Shown here: in pieces, positions 26,396 through 34,807 of the stretch
Layout: each line of letters begins with the position of its first letter
How positions within the stretch are numbered: position 1 is the stretch's first letter
Assembly (NCBI GenBank): GCA_963814875.1
Contig: CAWFFJ010000032.1
Span: 1-49,116 of the forward strand
Reading direction: 5' to 3'
Length of the DNA: 49,116 nt
DNA from: CAVSIS01 sp963814875
Lineage (GTDB): Bacteria > Acidobacteriota > Thermoanaerobaculia > Thermoanaerobaculales > Sulfomarinibacteraceae
Notes under the pieces: model-generated
Told to the model about the DNA's origin: nothing
Databases searched by the model: none
Seen by the model: the letters and a program-made list of their open reading frames with translations, nothing else
Position numbers and translations under genes: made by a program

Positions 26396-26585
26396 GGTTT
26401 TTTGCCCGTTGTATCGCCCTCCAACCAGCCTCGGCATCGGTGCAGAGAGAGCTCCGCATCAGCATCATGGGTTTCGGTCATCGGCTCCCGGAGGACGTGT
26501 TGCGGCTCGCTGCGCGGGCTGAGCGCACTGGCGAGGGCGATGTCATGGACGTCAAAGAGAGAGCACAAGTGGGGAGGTTCGAAGG

Positions 26586-27119
26586 CTATCGCTTGAGGCC
26601 GCGAAGGACCTCCCGCTTGTCCCGCCAGGCCGAGCGCGCATCGACGTAGTCCTCGTGGGAGAGGCCGAGCTCGTTCGAGACCTCACGGATCTCCTCCTCC
26701 TCGGCGAGGGAGATCGAGTCGTCCGCCGCCGCGACCGCGAACAGTGCGTCGATGATGCGGCGCCGTTCCTCGATCTCCGTTGTCTGGCGCAGCTGGCGCG
26801 ACGCCAGGTACTCGTCGGCGCCGCCAAGCGCTCCGCTCGACGCGAGCTCCACGACGAGGCTCGCCCGCTCCTCGTCGAGCCCGCCGATCTTCTCGATGAT
26901 CTCGCACATCCGGCGGGTCTCCTCGGGGCTCACGTCGAGGTCGGCGCGCGCCGAGCGCGCCAGCACCACGGCGAACGCCGCCAGGTGGCGAGCACGGGTC
27001 TCACCGAGGCCGGTCAAACGGGTCTCGATGGTAGCGATCGCAGGCGACGACGACGGCGCCTCGGCTGACGCGTCCTGTGAGGTTGAGGATCCGAGACCGA
27101 GCCAGTCGAGCAGGGACAT
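26586..27119 (-). CDS. TerB-like (tellurite-resistance/DjlA-type) domain protein
   Basis: 177 residues from ATG 27119, which has GGAGG eight bases upstream. After a short Ser/Ala-rich N-terminus, an all-helical TerB domain covers about residues 45-165. The two acidic repeats typical of the fold are visible as ARADLDVSPEETRRMCEII and AVAAADDSISLAEEEEI, each with the Asp/Glu cluster thought to bind metal. TerB-like proteins sit at the inner face of the membrane in stress and envelope systems. No other ter gene is near, so resistance to tellurite should not be assumed. Confidence 0.8.
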   Translation of the reverse strand: MSLLDWLGLGSSTSQDASAEAPSSSPAIATIETRLTGLGETRARHLAAFAVVLARSARADLDVSPEETRRMCEIIEKIGGLDEERASLVVELASSGALGGADEYLASRQLRQTTEIEERRRIIDALFAVAAADDSISLAEEEEIREVSNELGLSHEDYVDARSAWRDKREVLRGLKR

Positions 27120-27242
27120 GGGTACGCCTCCGGCAGGGAACAACCTTCCCCGCACCGGACGCATTCTCGCTCATCCTGTGCCCCGGAATGAGCCACCGCC
27201 GCCGTGGGTTGGGTCCATCGGCTCGATTAGGAGGACAGCACC

Positions 27243-27833
27243 ATGCGTCTGACGTTCTTCGTGACCCTCGCCTGCGTCATTGCCGCCGGATGCGGCTCGC
27301 CCGCCTCAACGGGCACCACCGCTCCAGCCGCTGGGCAGGCTGCCACCAGCGCTTCGACCGCAACGGGCGCCACACTGGATCTTCACGGCGCCGTCCTCGA
27401 CCTGCCCGCCGGCTGGACGGCCCAAGCACCGTCGTCGTCGATGCGCATCGCCGAGGCAACCGTGCCCGGACCCGGGGGAGACGCGACCCTGGCGGTCTTC
27501 TTCTTCGGTGTCGGCGGCGGCGGCGGAACCGACGCGAACCTCGGCCGCTGGCAGGGTCAGATCGAGTCTACCGGCGTACCGCAGCGGGGATCGTTTGAGG
27601 CCAACGGCTTCAAGGTGACCTGGCTCGATGCATCCGGCACGCTCAAACCGAGCGGGATGGGCATGGGGCCGAGCACCGCGCAGCCCGACTCCCGCCTGAT
27701 GGCCGCGGTGATCGAAGGCACGGACGGACCCTGGTTCGTCAAGCTCACCGGGCCCGCGGCGACCCTCGACCCCGCGCACGACACCTTCTTCGAGATGCTG
27801 CACAACGTCCACTCTGGCAACCCGCGCAGCTGA
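27243..27833 (+). CDS. Lipoprotein of unknown function
   Basis: 196 residues, ATG 27243 with AGGAGG upstream. The lipoprotein signal MRLTFFVTLACVIAAGC places the lipidated Cys at 17; a Ser/Thr/Ala-rich tether runs to about 45. The mature domain (about 45-192) is beta-rich and contains VLDLPAGWTAQAP, a Gly-rich loop (FFGVGGGGGT) and DGPWFVKLTGPAATLDPA. Similar short exported proteins are common in Acidobacteria and Planctomycetes; no biochemical function is known to me. Two hairpins follow within 60-140 bp. Confidence 0.75.
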   Translation: MRLTFFVTLACVIAAGCGSPASTGTTAPAAGQAATSASTATGATLDLHGAVLDLPAGWTAQAPSSSMRIAEATVPGPGGDATLAVFFFGVGGGGGTDANLGRWQGQIESTGVPQRGSFEANGFKVTWLDASGTLKPSGMGMGPSTAQPDSRLMAAVIEGTDGPWFVKLTGPAATLDPAHDTFFEMLHNVHSGNPRS

Positions 27834-27891
27834 GCCGCTCCTCGAAGATCGCCCGGCAGGAACCCTAATCCTGTCGTGGTCGGATTCCCCC

Positions 27892-27970
27892 GACGCGCTG
27901 CCAGCAGCGCGTCATAGGCGTTGGTGGGGCCGGCCCGCCGGAGAATCGGCGGGCCGGCCCCACCAACGCC
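27892..27970 (+). repeat. Paired-hairpin element copy 4 (variant) with perfect 24-bp stem
   Basis: The short hairpin 27892-27913 (9-bp arms GACGCGCTG/CAGCGCGTC, loop CCAG) is followed by spacer ATA and a perfect 24-bp inverted repeat (27917-27940 and 27947-27970, loop GAGAAT). It lies between two same-strand genes, ending 54 bp before the next start, so it may act as a terminator or lie in the leader. Confidence 0.7.
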
Positions 27971-28024
27971 TTGGAACCTTTCCGCCCCACTGACCTCTCA
28001 CTGGGGTGGAAAGGAGACCTGACC

Positions 28025-28810
28025 ATGACCTCCAAAGCGATCTGGCACGGTGTCGCCGCCGCCGTTCTCGGCGGTCTCTTGATCGCCCCTCCAGCCGCCG
28101 CGACCAACGAGGGCGGCTTCAGCCTCGACGTCCTGGTCGACGGCCGGCCGCTCACCGAGTACGCACACCAGGGCGCCAGCTATGTCGAGGCGCAGCCGCA
28201 GGCGGAGTACGCGCTGAGACTCTCGAACCGGAGCCCGCGTCGCGTGGCAGTGGCGCTCGCTGTTGACGGACTGAACACCATCGACGCCCGTTCGACCACC
28301 GCCGCGCAGGCTCGGAAGTGGGTGCTCGACCCGTGGCAGACGGTCGTCATCGAGGGCTGGCAGGTTTCCGGCTCAACCGCCCGCCGCTTCGTGTTCACCA
28401 CCGAGGCGAGCTCCTACGGCGCGTGGTTGGGCCGGACCGAGAATCTCGGGGTGATTGAAGCGGTCGTCTTCCCCGAGCGCCGGCCTCTCCCGCAGCCTCG
28501 CGTCGACGAGCGGAGCAAGGCCGCCGGGGCTCCCGCCGCGCCAAGCCTGCGTGACCAGGCCGCAGGTCGCAGCGAGACCGAGGGGTACGCCGCGACCGGG
28601 ATCGGCGACGAGGTCGACCACCGTGTCGTCCAGGTCCGCCTCAACCTCGAGCCGACACCCTCGGCGCGGGTACGCCTACGCTACGAGAACCGTCCCGAGC
28701 TGGTCCGCCTCGGCGTGTTGCCGCGATGCGACGATGAGCTCACCCGTCGCGAGCGCGCCCACGGTTTCACCGACACCAGCTTCTGCCCCGACCCCCGCCG
28801 AGGGAAGTGA
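28025..28810 (+). CDS. Exported protein of unknown function
   Basis: 261 residues from ATG 28025 (GGAG upstream). Signal peptide 1-25 (VAAAVLGGLLIAPPAAA). A beta-rich domain (about 28-150) carries VDGLNTIDARS and WVLDPWQTVVIEGWQ; this resembles an uncharacterised exported domain seen in other bacteria, but I cannot name it. The C-terminal part (about 165-255) is charged and includes RSETEGYAATGIGDEVDH. The last residues, RRGK and the stop, fall at the start of a purine-rich repeat block, so the original end may have been longer. Confidence 0.7.
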   Translation: MTSKAIWHGVAAAVLGGLLIAPPAAATNEGGFSLDVLVDGRPLTEYAHQGASYVEAQPQAEYALRLSNRSPRRVAVALAVDGLNTIDARSTTAAQARKWVLDPWQTVVIEGWQVSGSTARRFVFTTEASSYGAWLGRTENLGVIEAVVFPERRPLPQPRVDERSKAAGAPAAPSLRDQAAGRSETEGYAATGIGDEVDHRVVQVRLNLEPTPSARVRLRYENRPELVRLGVLPRCDDELTRRERAHGFTDTSFCPDPRRGK

Positions 28811-28995
28811 GAAGGCCCACACCGATCGTGCTGCCGGTTGAGAGAATCCCGCGGTTCGTACGGGAAGATCGGTGCCGGACCGGCACCGATGGTCCATGAC
28901 GGCGGGGGACCCTCGAACCTCAGCCGGAGGGCTAGGGTCTACCCCCCTCGCCCGGTTACCTTCTTACCCTCTTACCTCCTCACCTGCTCACCCTC
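28801..28995. repeat. Intergenic repeat block with purine/pyrimidine inverted ends
   Basis: The left end GAAGTGAGAAGG (28805-28816) contains the stop of the upstream gene. The right end (28958-28992, CTTACC/CTCACC units) contains the stop of the convergent gene. The ends are weakly inverted copies. It includes the hairpin 28868-28890. Confidence 0.4.
28868..28890. terminator. Hairpin between convergent genes
   Basis: Arms ATCGGTGCCG (28868-28877) and CGGCACCGAT (28881-28890), a perfect 10-bp stem with a 3-nt loop, in the 160-bp gap between convergent genes. There is no T-run on either side. Confidence 0.5.
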
Positions 28996-29694
28996 CCTGA
29001 ACAGGTCGGCGCCTTCGAGGGTGCGGTTGGCGGCCGCCGGGTCGAGGGCGCGACGGACGAGGGCGTCGGCGAGCGCGACGTTGGTCGTCGAGCGGTAGCG
29101 GTCCGCCAGCCGCCGCGCACCAAGGCGCGCGGCCGCCGCGAGCACGACGTCGGCCAGGCCCGCGGCGAGGCGCTCCAGCGGCCGGTCCTGGTCCCGGTCC
29201 CGGCCGGTGATGAACGACGGCCGGGCGATCGTGAAGTCCAAGCCGCTGGTCCGGATCGCCGCCTCGGCCCGCGAGCGTGCCCCGAGGTAGCCCTGGGTCT
29301 GGCCGTCGCGAACACCGATCGCCGACAGGTAGACGAATCGCGCCCTGGGAACCGCTCGCATGGCGGCCTCGAGCAGGGTGACGGTGAGGCCGTAGTCGAC
29401 GGTCTCGTAGCTGTCCCCGCCGCCGGACTGCGCCATGCGGCGCCGCGTTGTCCCGAGCAGGGCGAACACGAGATCCGGGCGCCGGCGTTCGAAGGTAGAG
29501 GCCATCCCGTCGACCGTCCACGGCGTCGTGTCGATCTCCGCCCCCTGGTGGGCGAACCGCTCACGCCATAGATTCAGGTGCCCCGAGTCCGGGCGCACGT
29601 GAGCGGCCGCCGCGACGCCCCGCGCACCGAGCGTGCGCACCACCTCGCGGCCGGTGTAGCCGGTGGCGCCGGCAACAAACGCCACCTGAGTCAC
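28972..29694 (-). CDS. NmrA-like NAD(P)-binding atypical short-chain dehydrogenase
   Basis: 240 residues, GTG at 29694. The Rossmann signature VAFVAGATGYTGREVVRTL is at the very N-terminus (GxxGxxG type of atypical SDRs). YLSAIGVRDGQTQGYLGAR replaces the classical catalytic Tyr-x-x-x-Lys region, and LDFTIARPSFITG is typical of NmrA/YwnB-like proteins. These act as redox sensors or NAD(P)H-dependent reductases. The start overlaps the stop of the chimeric nadC remnant (GTGA), so the two were one operon. The last residues (EGEQVRR) are encoded by the repeat block downstream. Confidence 0.85.
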   Translation of the reverse strand: MTQVAFVAGATGYTGREVVRTLGARGVAAAAHVRPDSGHLNLWRERFAHQGAEIDTTPWTVDGMASTFERRRPDLVFALLGTTRRRMAQSGGGDSYETVDYGLTVTLLEAAMRAVPRARFVYLSAIGVRDGQTQGYLGARSRAEAAIRTSGLDFTIARPSFITGRDRDQDRPLERLAAGLADVVLAAAARLGARRLADRYRSTTNVALADALVRRALDPAAANRTLEGADLFREGEQVRR

Positions 29695-30038
29695 CGCGTG
29701 ACCTCGAGCGAGACGTCGAGCGCTGGGGCGCTGTGGGTCAGGGCGCCCAGCGAGATCAGGTCGGCGCCGGTCGCAGCGACAGCCGCGATCCGGTCGAGGG
29801 TGAGCCCGCCCGAGGCCTCGGTGACCAGACGATCGGCGGCCGTCGCGGCCGCCCGGCGCAGGGTCTCGAGCACCGCCGACGCTGCGTCGGCGGCTGCCCT
29901 GGCGCCCCCCTCCAGGGGCGCATCAGCCGGGACCGAGACCGTCAGCACGCGCGGCTGCTCGTCGGTGACCGCTACGATCACCGCGGCGAGACTCACGACG
30001 ACCTCGGGCTCGGCCACGGCACCTCCGGATGGACCCAT
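29691..30038 (-). pseudogene. Chimeric remnant: NUDIX N-terminus joined in frame to NadC C-terminus
   Basis: 115 residues. Residues about 10-45 (EVVVSLAAVIVAVTDEQPRV, then LTV) match the opening strand region of NUDIX proteins of the NAD-related group, but the NUDIX box is absent. Residues about 70-113 (EASGGLTLDRIAAVAATGAD and ISLGALTHSAPALDVSLE) are the unmistakable C-terminal active-site end of nicotinate-nucleotide pyrophosphorylase (NadC, quinolinate to NaMN), whose first 200 or so residues are absent. The simplest reading is an internal deletion that fused a NUDIX gene to a neighbouring nadC in frame. The product should have neither activity. It could still be translated: the stop overlaps the next gene's start by four bases. 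Confidence 0.75.
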
Positions 30039-30104
30039 CCTCGCGGCGGGTCCGCATCGTTGTCAAGCCGAAGCACGTACAATGGCGCAGCAGGAGGATC
30101 ACGC

Positions 30105-30941
30105 GTGGCCAACGAGCGCACCGTTGAGATCGACGGCGTCGAGCTGCACCTGGCGCCTGCGTCACCGCCCCCGCCCGAGTGGATCGGCCAGCGCGAGGTG
30201 CTGCTCCAACTGCTCGCCGCCTGGACCTGTTTCTCTGACCGCGACGCGCCGCTCAACCCGCGCTTGCTCGGCAAGCCCGGCGTCGGCAAGACGACCCTGG
30301 CCTGCGCCGCCGCACAGGAGCTCGGCGTACCCGTCTGGGTCGTGCAGGCGACCACCGACACTCGCCCCGAGGACCTTCTCGTGACTCCGGTGCTCGCCCC
30401 GTCCGGCGGGATCCGCTACATGGCCTCTCCGCTGGTCACCGCGATGCTCCTGGGAGGCGCCTGTGTGCTCGACGAGGGCAACCGGATGAGCGAGCGCTCG
30501 TGGGCGTCGCTCGCGCCCCTGCTCGACCACCGGCGTTCGGTCGACAGCGTGGTCGCGGGGATCACCGTGCGCGCCCACCCGAGCTTCCGCTTCGTCACCA
30601 CGATGAACGAGGACGCCTCGACCTACGAGGTCCCGGAGTACATCCACTCCCGCCTGATGCCCCAAATCGTGATTGACTTCCCCGACGAGGAGGATGAGCG
30701 CGCGATCCTCGAGACCCAGGTGCCCGATGCCGAGACCGAGGTCCTCGACTACGTCATGACCTTCCTCCGCGCCGCCCACGCCGCCGACCTCCGCTACTCG
30801 GTCCGCGACGGGCTCAACGTCGCGCGCTACGCGATGAAGCGGCTCCGGCGTCGCGAGGAGGCCGACCCGCGATCAGCGGTGGAGTCCGCCCTCGTGCTGG
30901 CCGTCGGCCCCGACGAGGCCGAGCTCTTCCCGCTGCGCTGA
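30105..30941 (+). CDS. MoxR-family AAA+ ATPase
   Basis: 278 residues from GTG 30105 with AGGAGG seven bases upstream. Walker A is LGKPGVGKTTLA, Walker B GGACVLDEGNRM, sensor 1 region FRFVTTMNEDASTYEVPEYI, and the lid follows from about residue 205. This is the MoxR/CbbQ/GvpN type, which remodels a partner protein, usually one with a VWA domain encoded next door. Here the next gene (12 bases later) has no visible MIDAS motif but a TraB/TIKI-like N-terminus, so the client is unusual. A TACAAT at 30078-30083 may be the -10 box; the -35 is poor. Confidence 0.88.
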   Translation: MANERTVEIDGVELHLAPASPPPPEWIGQREVLLQLLAAWTCFSDRDAPLNPRLLGKPGVGKTTLACAAAQELGVPVWVVQATTDTRPEDLLVTPVLAPSGGIRYMASPLVTAMLLGGACVLDEGNRMSERSWASLAPLLDHRRSVDSVVAGITVRAHPSFRFVTTMNEDASTYEVPEYIHSRLMPQIVIDFPDEEDERAILETQVPDAETEVLDYVMTFLRAAHAADLRYSVRDGLNVARYAMKRLRRREEADPRSAVESALVLAVGPDEAELFPLR

Positions 30942-30953
30942 GCGAGGCCGGCA

Positions 30954-32948
30954 ATGGTCGGCGCAGAGTGGCTCGACGCAACGGCCCCCGAGGCCGTCCC
31001 CGGCATCCGTATCCTGCCGGTGCTCCACGAGCGGCTCGACCTCGCGGCACTGACGCGCGCCGTGCTCGATTCCGCAGACCCCGCAGCAGTGGCAGTCGAG
31101 CTCCCAACAACTCTCGCTGAGGTCGTGGCGCGCGCGGTGCGTCGCCTGCCGAAGCTGTCGCTGCTGCTCTCCGAGGAGCCCGGCGAGGACGCGTTGGTGT
31201 GGGCGGTCATGCCGGGCGACCCCCTGGTAGAGGCCCTCCGCTGGGCCGAGGAGCGCGGACGGCCGAGCTTCCTCATAGACCCCGACATCGCCGCACCCGG
31301 ACGCCGCAACGATCCTCTACCCGACCCGCACGTGCTGTGGACCCTCGGTCCCGCCCGCTTCGTCGACCTGATCCGCACCCTGGCTGGTGCCGGCAAGGTC
31401 AGCACAGCGGACACCCAGCGCGAAAGCGGCATGGCCCATCACCTGAAGGCGGCTTTCGAGAAGACCGGTGGATCCATCGTGGCGCTGGTCGGAGCGGCCC
31501 ACGCGAACCGGGTCGCCGTCGCCCTGGCACGGCCCACCGCCGATCCGCTTGCGCGCCAGCACCGGTCCGCAGTCTCCCTCCACCACCTCCACCCCGAGTC
31601 GCTGACCGCTCTGCTGCCCGACCCTCCGCTCGCTCACGCTGCCTGGGAGGCGGTTCGGAACGGGAAGGTCCCCGAGGCGCCCGCGATCGAGGACGTCATC
31701 AGCCGGCAGGTGGAGCTGGTGCGGGAGGGCCTGCACCTCGTGACCGGGGAGTCGCTCGCGCAGTCCGGCGATCGCCGACGGGCTCTGGTCGAGTGGGCCG
31801 CCGCCCGGGCCACCGCGCCGGGTGCTGGAGGCGTTCGGGGGGTCGACCGGGACGCCCTCGGCTCGGCTGCCTGGCCGGTGGCCGCCCGCTCCTGGACCGA
31901 GTCGACACGAGAGCAACCGGCTGCGTGGCAGCGGCGGCTGTTCCTCGACTTCGCCCATCGTTGCGCTCGGGTCCACGGCCAGCTGGTGCCGTCACTCTAC
32001 GAGTGGACGGTGGCCGCCCGCGGCGTCGCCGACGACAACCTCGCATGGGAGGTCTTCGACATCCTGCGCACCTATCCGTGGCAGGACGAGATGGCCGACG
32101 ACCTGTCGACGGTCAAGGTCGATGGCGAGCATCTCGATCTCGGCGTGCGCTCCGTTCGTTTCCGGCGGAGGTTCTTTCGCGTCAAGACCCGCCCGGTGCT
32201 GGTGCCGGTCCGGCGCAGGCCCGGCCCCGAGGAGGCCGAAGGATGGCTGGACGCTTTCGCCGGCGGCTCCCTGTGCTCGTACCCGCCCGAGGACATCGTC
32301 ATCGAGGACTACGGTCGTTTTCTCAAGCAGAAAGCGACCTCTGTGGTGGCGGCCGAGCGCAGCCGGTCGGAGCCCTTCACGACCTCCATGCTCGACGGCG
32401 TTGACCTCCGCGAAACCCTCGCGCGCTGGCACGAGGGTCGGGTCTGGGTGCGCGAGAGCGGCCGCACGCCGGGCACCGCCGGATCGATCGTGGTGGTCTT
32501 CGACGATGATCCGCCCGGCGCCTACCCCTACCTGATGACCTGGCTCGGCGAGCATGAGCAGGAGTCCGACATGGCCTTCTACTCCACAGATCCGGGTCGC
32601 CAAGTGGTCGGACCCGGGATCCTGCGCGCCACTTACGGCGGCTTCATGCTGACCTACCCCCCAGGGCGCTTGTATGACGTCTGGCAGGACCCGGACTACC
32701 GTGAGGCCCGCAGCAAGGCGGAGGTGCTCGTGATGGCGGCCGTCGACTACAGCCGGGAGAAGCTGGTGGTCCACGTTGCCGAGCACGCGCCCGGGGCGCA
32801 TCTGAAGTCGTGGGCGTCACGGCGCGGCAAGCGGCTGGTTCACTTGCCGCTCGGCAGCCTGTCGCCGGTCTCGTTGCGCCGGATCCGCGTCGTCCACATC
32901 CTCGCCGGTCACGCGACCCGTGGGATCGCCAGGAGCTACATCTGGTGA
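30954..32948 (+). CDS. Unknown MoxR-associated protein with TraB/TIKI-like N-terminus
   Basis: 664 residues, ATG 30954, 12 bases behind the MoxR gene. The N-terminal 200 residues resemble the TraB/PrgY/GumN/TIKI fold: ILPVLHERLDL, then VAVELPTTLAEV, and IVALVGAAHANRVAVAL (about residue 180), matching the His, Glu and His positions of that metal-dependent superfamily. A helical middle (about 215-360) and a C-terminal domain (about 380-664) with FDILRTYPWQDEMADDLSTV, VVVFDDDPPGAYPYLMTWLG and VVDYSREK-like strands are not recognised. There is no signal peptide and no DxSxS motif. Together with the ATPase it looks like a two-gene system in which the ATPase controls a protease- or hydrolase-like protein. 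The function is unknown. Confidence 0.75.
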   Translation: MVGAEWLDATAPEAVPGIRILPVLHERLDLAALTRAVLDSADPAAVAVELPTTLAEVVARAVRRLPKLSLLLSEEPGEDALVWAVMPGDPLVEALRWAEERGRPSFLIDPDIAAPGRRNDPLPDPHVLWTLGPARFVDLIRTLAGAGKVSTADTQRESGMAHHLKAAFEKTGGSIVALVGAAHANRVAVALARPTADPLARQHRSAVSLHHLHPESLTALLPDPPLAHAAWEAVRNGKVPEAPAIEDVISRQVELVREGLHLVTGESLAQSGDRRRALVEWAAARATAPGAGGVRGVDRDALGSAAWPVAARSWTESTREQPAAWQRRLFLDFAHRCARVHGQLVPSLYEWTVAARGVADDNLAWEVFDILRTYPWQDEMADDLSTVKVDGEHLDLGVRSVRFRRRFFRVKTRPVLVPVRRRPGPEEAEGWLDAFAGGSLCSYPPEDIVIEDYGRFLKQKATSVVAAERSRSEPFTTSMLDGVDLRETLARWHEGRVWVRESGRTPGTAGSIVVVFDDDPPGAYPYLMTWLGEHEQESDMAFYSTDPGRQVVGPGILRATYGGFMLTYPPGRLYDVWQDPDYREARSKAEVLVMAAVDYSREKLVVHVAEHAPGAHLKSWASRRGKRLVHLPLGSLSPVSLRRIRVVHILAGHATRGIARSYIW

Positions 32949-33108
32949 GGCGACACCCTGTGGCTTCAGCATGTCACCGTCAGAGCCACCGAGATCAGGG
33001 GCCTCGGGAAGGCCTACCGGTGCTCGAAGTGAAGCGAGCCTGCGCTGGAGAAACCCGCGAGCCCCGAGGATCCGGCGCCGCTGCGCTTTGAATCGTCCGC
33101 GGCATTGA

Positions 33109-33267
33109 GGCCGCGGAGAGACACTCACGGGTCAGACGGTCGAAATCTGCGACGACTCGGCACGAGCGGACTGCGGCGCAATCCGCTTGGTCGCCTTCAG
33201 CCTGCTGCCGATCGCCATGGGCCTGATGTGCATCAACGCCGGGATCCGCGGCAGCTCGCTGTTCTAG
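33109..33267 (+). pseudogene. Short open frame, possible 3' end of a lost membrane protein
   Basis: An open frame of 52 codons with no ATG start (TTG at 33187 is possible). It encodes near its end RLVAFSLLPIAMGLMC followed by INAGIRGSSLF, which looks like one transmembrane helix and a natural C-terminus. Its stop TAG touches the first base of a hairpin arm. It may be the tail of a decayed gene. The family is unknown. Confidence 0.3.
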
Positions 33268-33366
33268 GCGCCTCTCGTTCACAGGCCCGGGCAGGCGCTC
33301 GCCTCCCTCAGGGAGTGCCGCCGACGGCCTGTGAACGACAGCCGCCTTTGATGCGCTGCGCACATC
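33267..33366 (-). repeat. Paired-hairpin element copy 5
   Basis: Long hairpin with arms 33267-33287 and 33326-33346 (19 of 21 pair), spacer TTT, then 17-mer GATGCGCTGCGCACATC (33350-33366), the exact reverse complement of the 17-mer at 1302-1318. Read on the minus strand the order is GCA-loop hairpin, AAA, long hairpin. Confidence 0.7.
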
Positions 33367-33475
33367 TGGGGGTCTGGTTGGCAGCGCTCCGGTGGTGGAG
33401 CGTGGAATGCGAACCGAGACGGCGCGCACGGTGGGGTCTACGAGGTAGACCTCGCGAAAGGTGCGGCTCAGGATC

Positions 33476-34756
33476 TCAGGTCGACGGAGCCTTCGGCGCA
33501 GCTGCGTCGGTCGGCGGCGGTGGTCCCTGAGGACCCCACGGGTAGCTCTCAAAGTCAGGCCGGTCGCCGAGCGGTTCGCCCTTTTTCATGAGCTCGATCG
33601 CCCTTCGGTAGCCGTCGGCCGCGGCGTCGCTCGCCGCCTGGGCGACACGAGTCTGAAGCTCGATCGCCTCTCCGGTCTGCCCGGTGACGTAGAGCAGACG
33701 AGCCAGGGTGTCGGCAATGTCCGGCGAGCTGTCCTTCGCGTGGGCGCTTCTCGCCATCTCAAGCGCCGTTTCGAGATTGCGGTCAAGCAGGTAGAGCTGC
33801 CACGCCACTCCGTTGAGGGCTTCGGGAGTCGCGTTGTTGCCGTTGACCCGATACCAGCGGTCGTAAAGGTCGGCCGCGAGGTCGTAGTTCCCGGTGCGGT
33901 CGGCAAAGCCGGCCGCCTGCAGGAGAGTGTCGGCCGGGAGCATGTCGAGGTCGATGCCCTCGAAGAGGCTACGGGCATCGCTGGCACGCGCGGCGCGCAG
34001 CTCGCGCCCGACCTCGATCGCGTCCATGCGCTGGGGGCGTCGCGCCACCAGCTCCTTCAGCGCCGGCGCGGCAGCCGCATCGGCGACCCACAGCGGTTCT
34101 TCCCAGCCGTCCTTGGCAAGCTTGGCGGCGCGGCGATAGACGCGGTCCTGAAGCGCAGCGCGGGCCGTGCTCAGGAGCACGCGGCACATCGGGCTGGATT
34201 CGTCTCCGGCGGCATGGTTGTAGGCCTCGATCCGGGCGACCGCCGCCCCCGGATCCGACCGCTCCAGCAGGCCGTCGACCGCCCGCTGCAGGGCGTCCCA
34301 GTCGCCGGGATCGGTCGACAGCCGGCTGATGCATGCTGCAAAAGTGTCGCCGCCGCGAATCAGCCGGAGCTGCTCGAGGAAGCGATCGGGGGGAAGGTAG
34401 CCGACGATCCGATCGACCTCGTTGCCGTCCGGCCCGAGAAAGACCATGGTCGGGTAGCCGTCGACCCCGAGCTTGCGGGCAAGCTCGGCGCCGTCCTTCT
34501 CGGCATCGACCCTGACCGGCACGATGCCGGCGAGTTCGCGTCGCACGTCGGGGTCGGCAAACGTCTCCGTCTCGAGGCGCCGGCACCAGGTACACCAGTC
34601 GGTGAAGAACTCGACCATCACCAGGGTGTTGCGGCTCCCGGCCTCAGCTATGGCCTGTGGGACGTCGCCCCGGAACCACGCGCTGTCACCCCCACCACGG
34701 CAGCCCGCAAACGGCACCGTCGCGAGCGCGAGCACAACGGCAATCACTCTGTTCAT
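33476..34756 (-). CDS. Thioredoxin-like lipoprotein with TPR-like C-terminus
   Basis: 426 residues from ATG 34756, which starts a good lipoprotein signal (VIAVVLALATVPFAGC, lipidated Cys18) and is preceded by GGGAGG at 11 bases. The thioredoxin-fold domain (about 25-135) is of the DsbD-gamma/thioredoxin_7 kind: VEFFTDWCTWCRRLETETF, then VDGYPTMVFLGPDG with the cis-Pro. The remaining 290 residues are helical repeats of TPR type (e.g. LAADLYDRWYRVNGNNATPE), ending in a Pro-rich tail. It probably works at the outer membrane or periplasm as a thiol-disulfide protein bound to a partner through its repeats. The same combination in reverse order (TPR then thioredoxin) occurs at 47700-49022. Confidence 0.85.
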   Translation of the reverse strand: MNRVIAVVLALATVPFAGCRGGGDSAWFRGDVPQAIAEAGSRNTLVMVEFFTDWCTWCRRLETETFADPDVRRELAGIVPVRVDAEKDGAELARKLGVDGYPTMVFLGPDGNEVDRIVGYLPPDRFLEQLRLIRGGDTFAACISRLSTDPGDWDALQRAVDGLLERSDPGAAVARIEAYNHAAGDESSPMCRVLLSTARAALQDRVYRRAAKLAKDGWEEPLWVADAAAAPALKELVARRPQRMDAIEVGRELRAARASDARSLFEGIDLDMLPADTLLQAAGFADRTGNYDLAADLYDRWYRVNGNNATPEALNGVAWQLYLLDRNLETALEMARSAHAKDSSPDIADTLARLLYVTGQTGEAIELQTRVAQAASDAAADGYRRAIELMKKGEPLGDRPDFESYPWGPQGPPPPTDAAAPKAPST

Positions 34757-34807
34757 CCGTGCTCGATCCTCCCGGGGAGTTGGGCGCCTCACATCCGGCA
34801 GGCGCTC

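Larger units (their letters stand above)
32949..33475. other. 527-bp intergenic space with gene remnant and hairpins
   Basis: It contains the remnant frame 33109-33267, the paired-hairpin element 33267-33366 and a third small hairpin, GGTCTAC-GAG-GTAGACC (33435-33451). I see no intact gene. Confidence 0.5.

Noticed and set aside
26396..26585. Possible coding remnant and a TTTTTT run after the ATPase-PAS gene
   Set aside because: Short frames on both strands, none with a recognisable family; the T-run is not preceded by a convincing stem, so I did not call a terminator.
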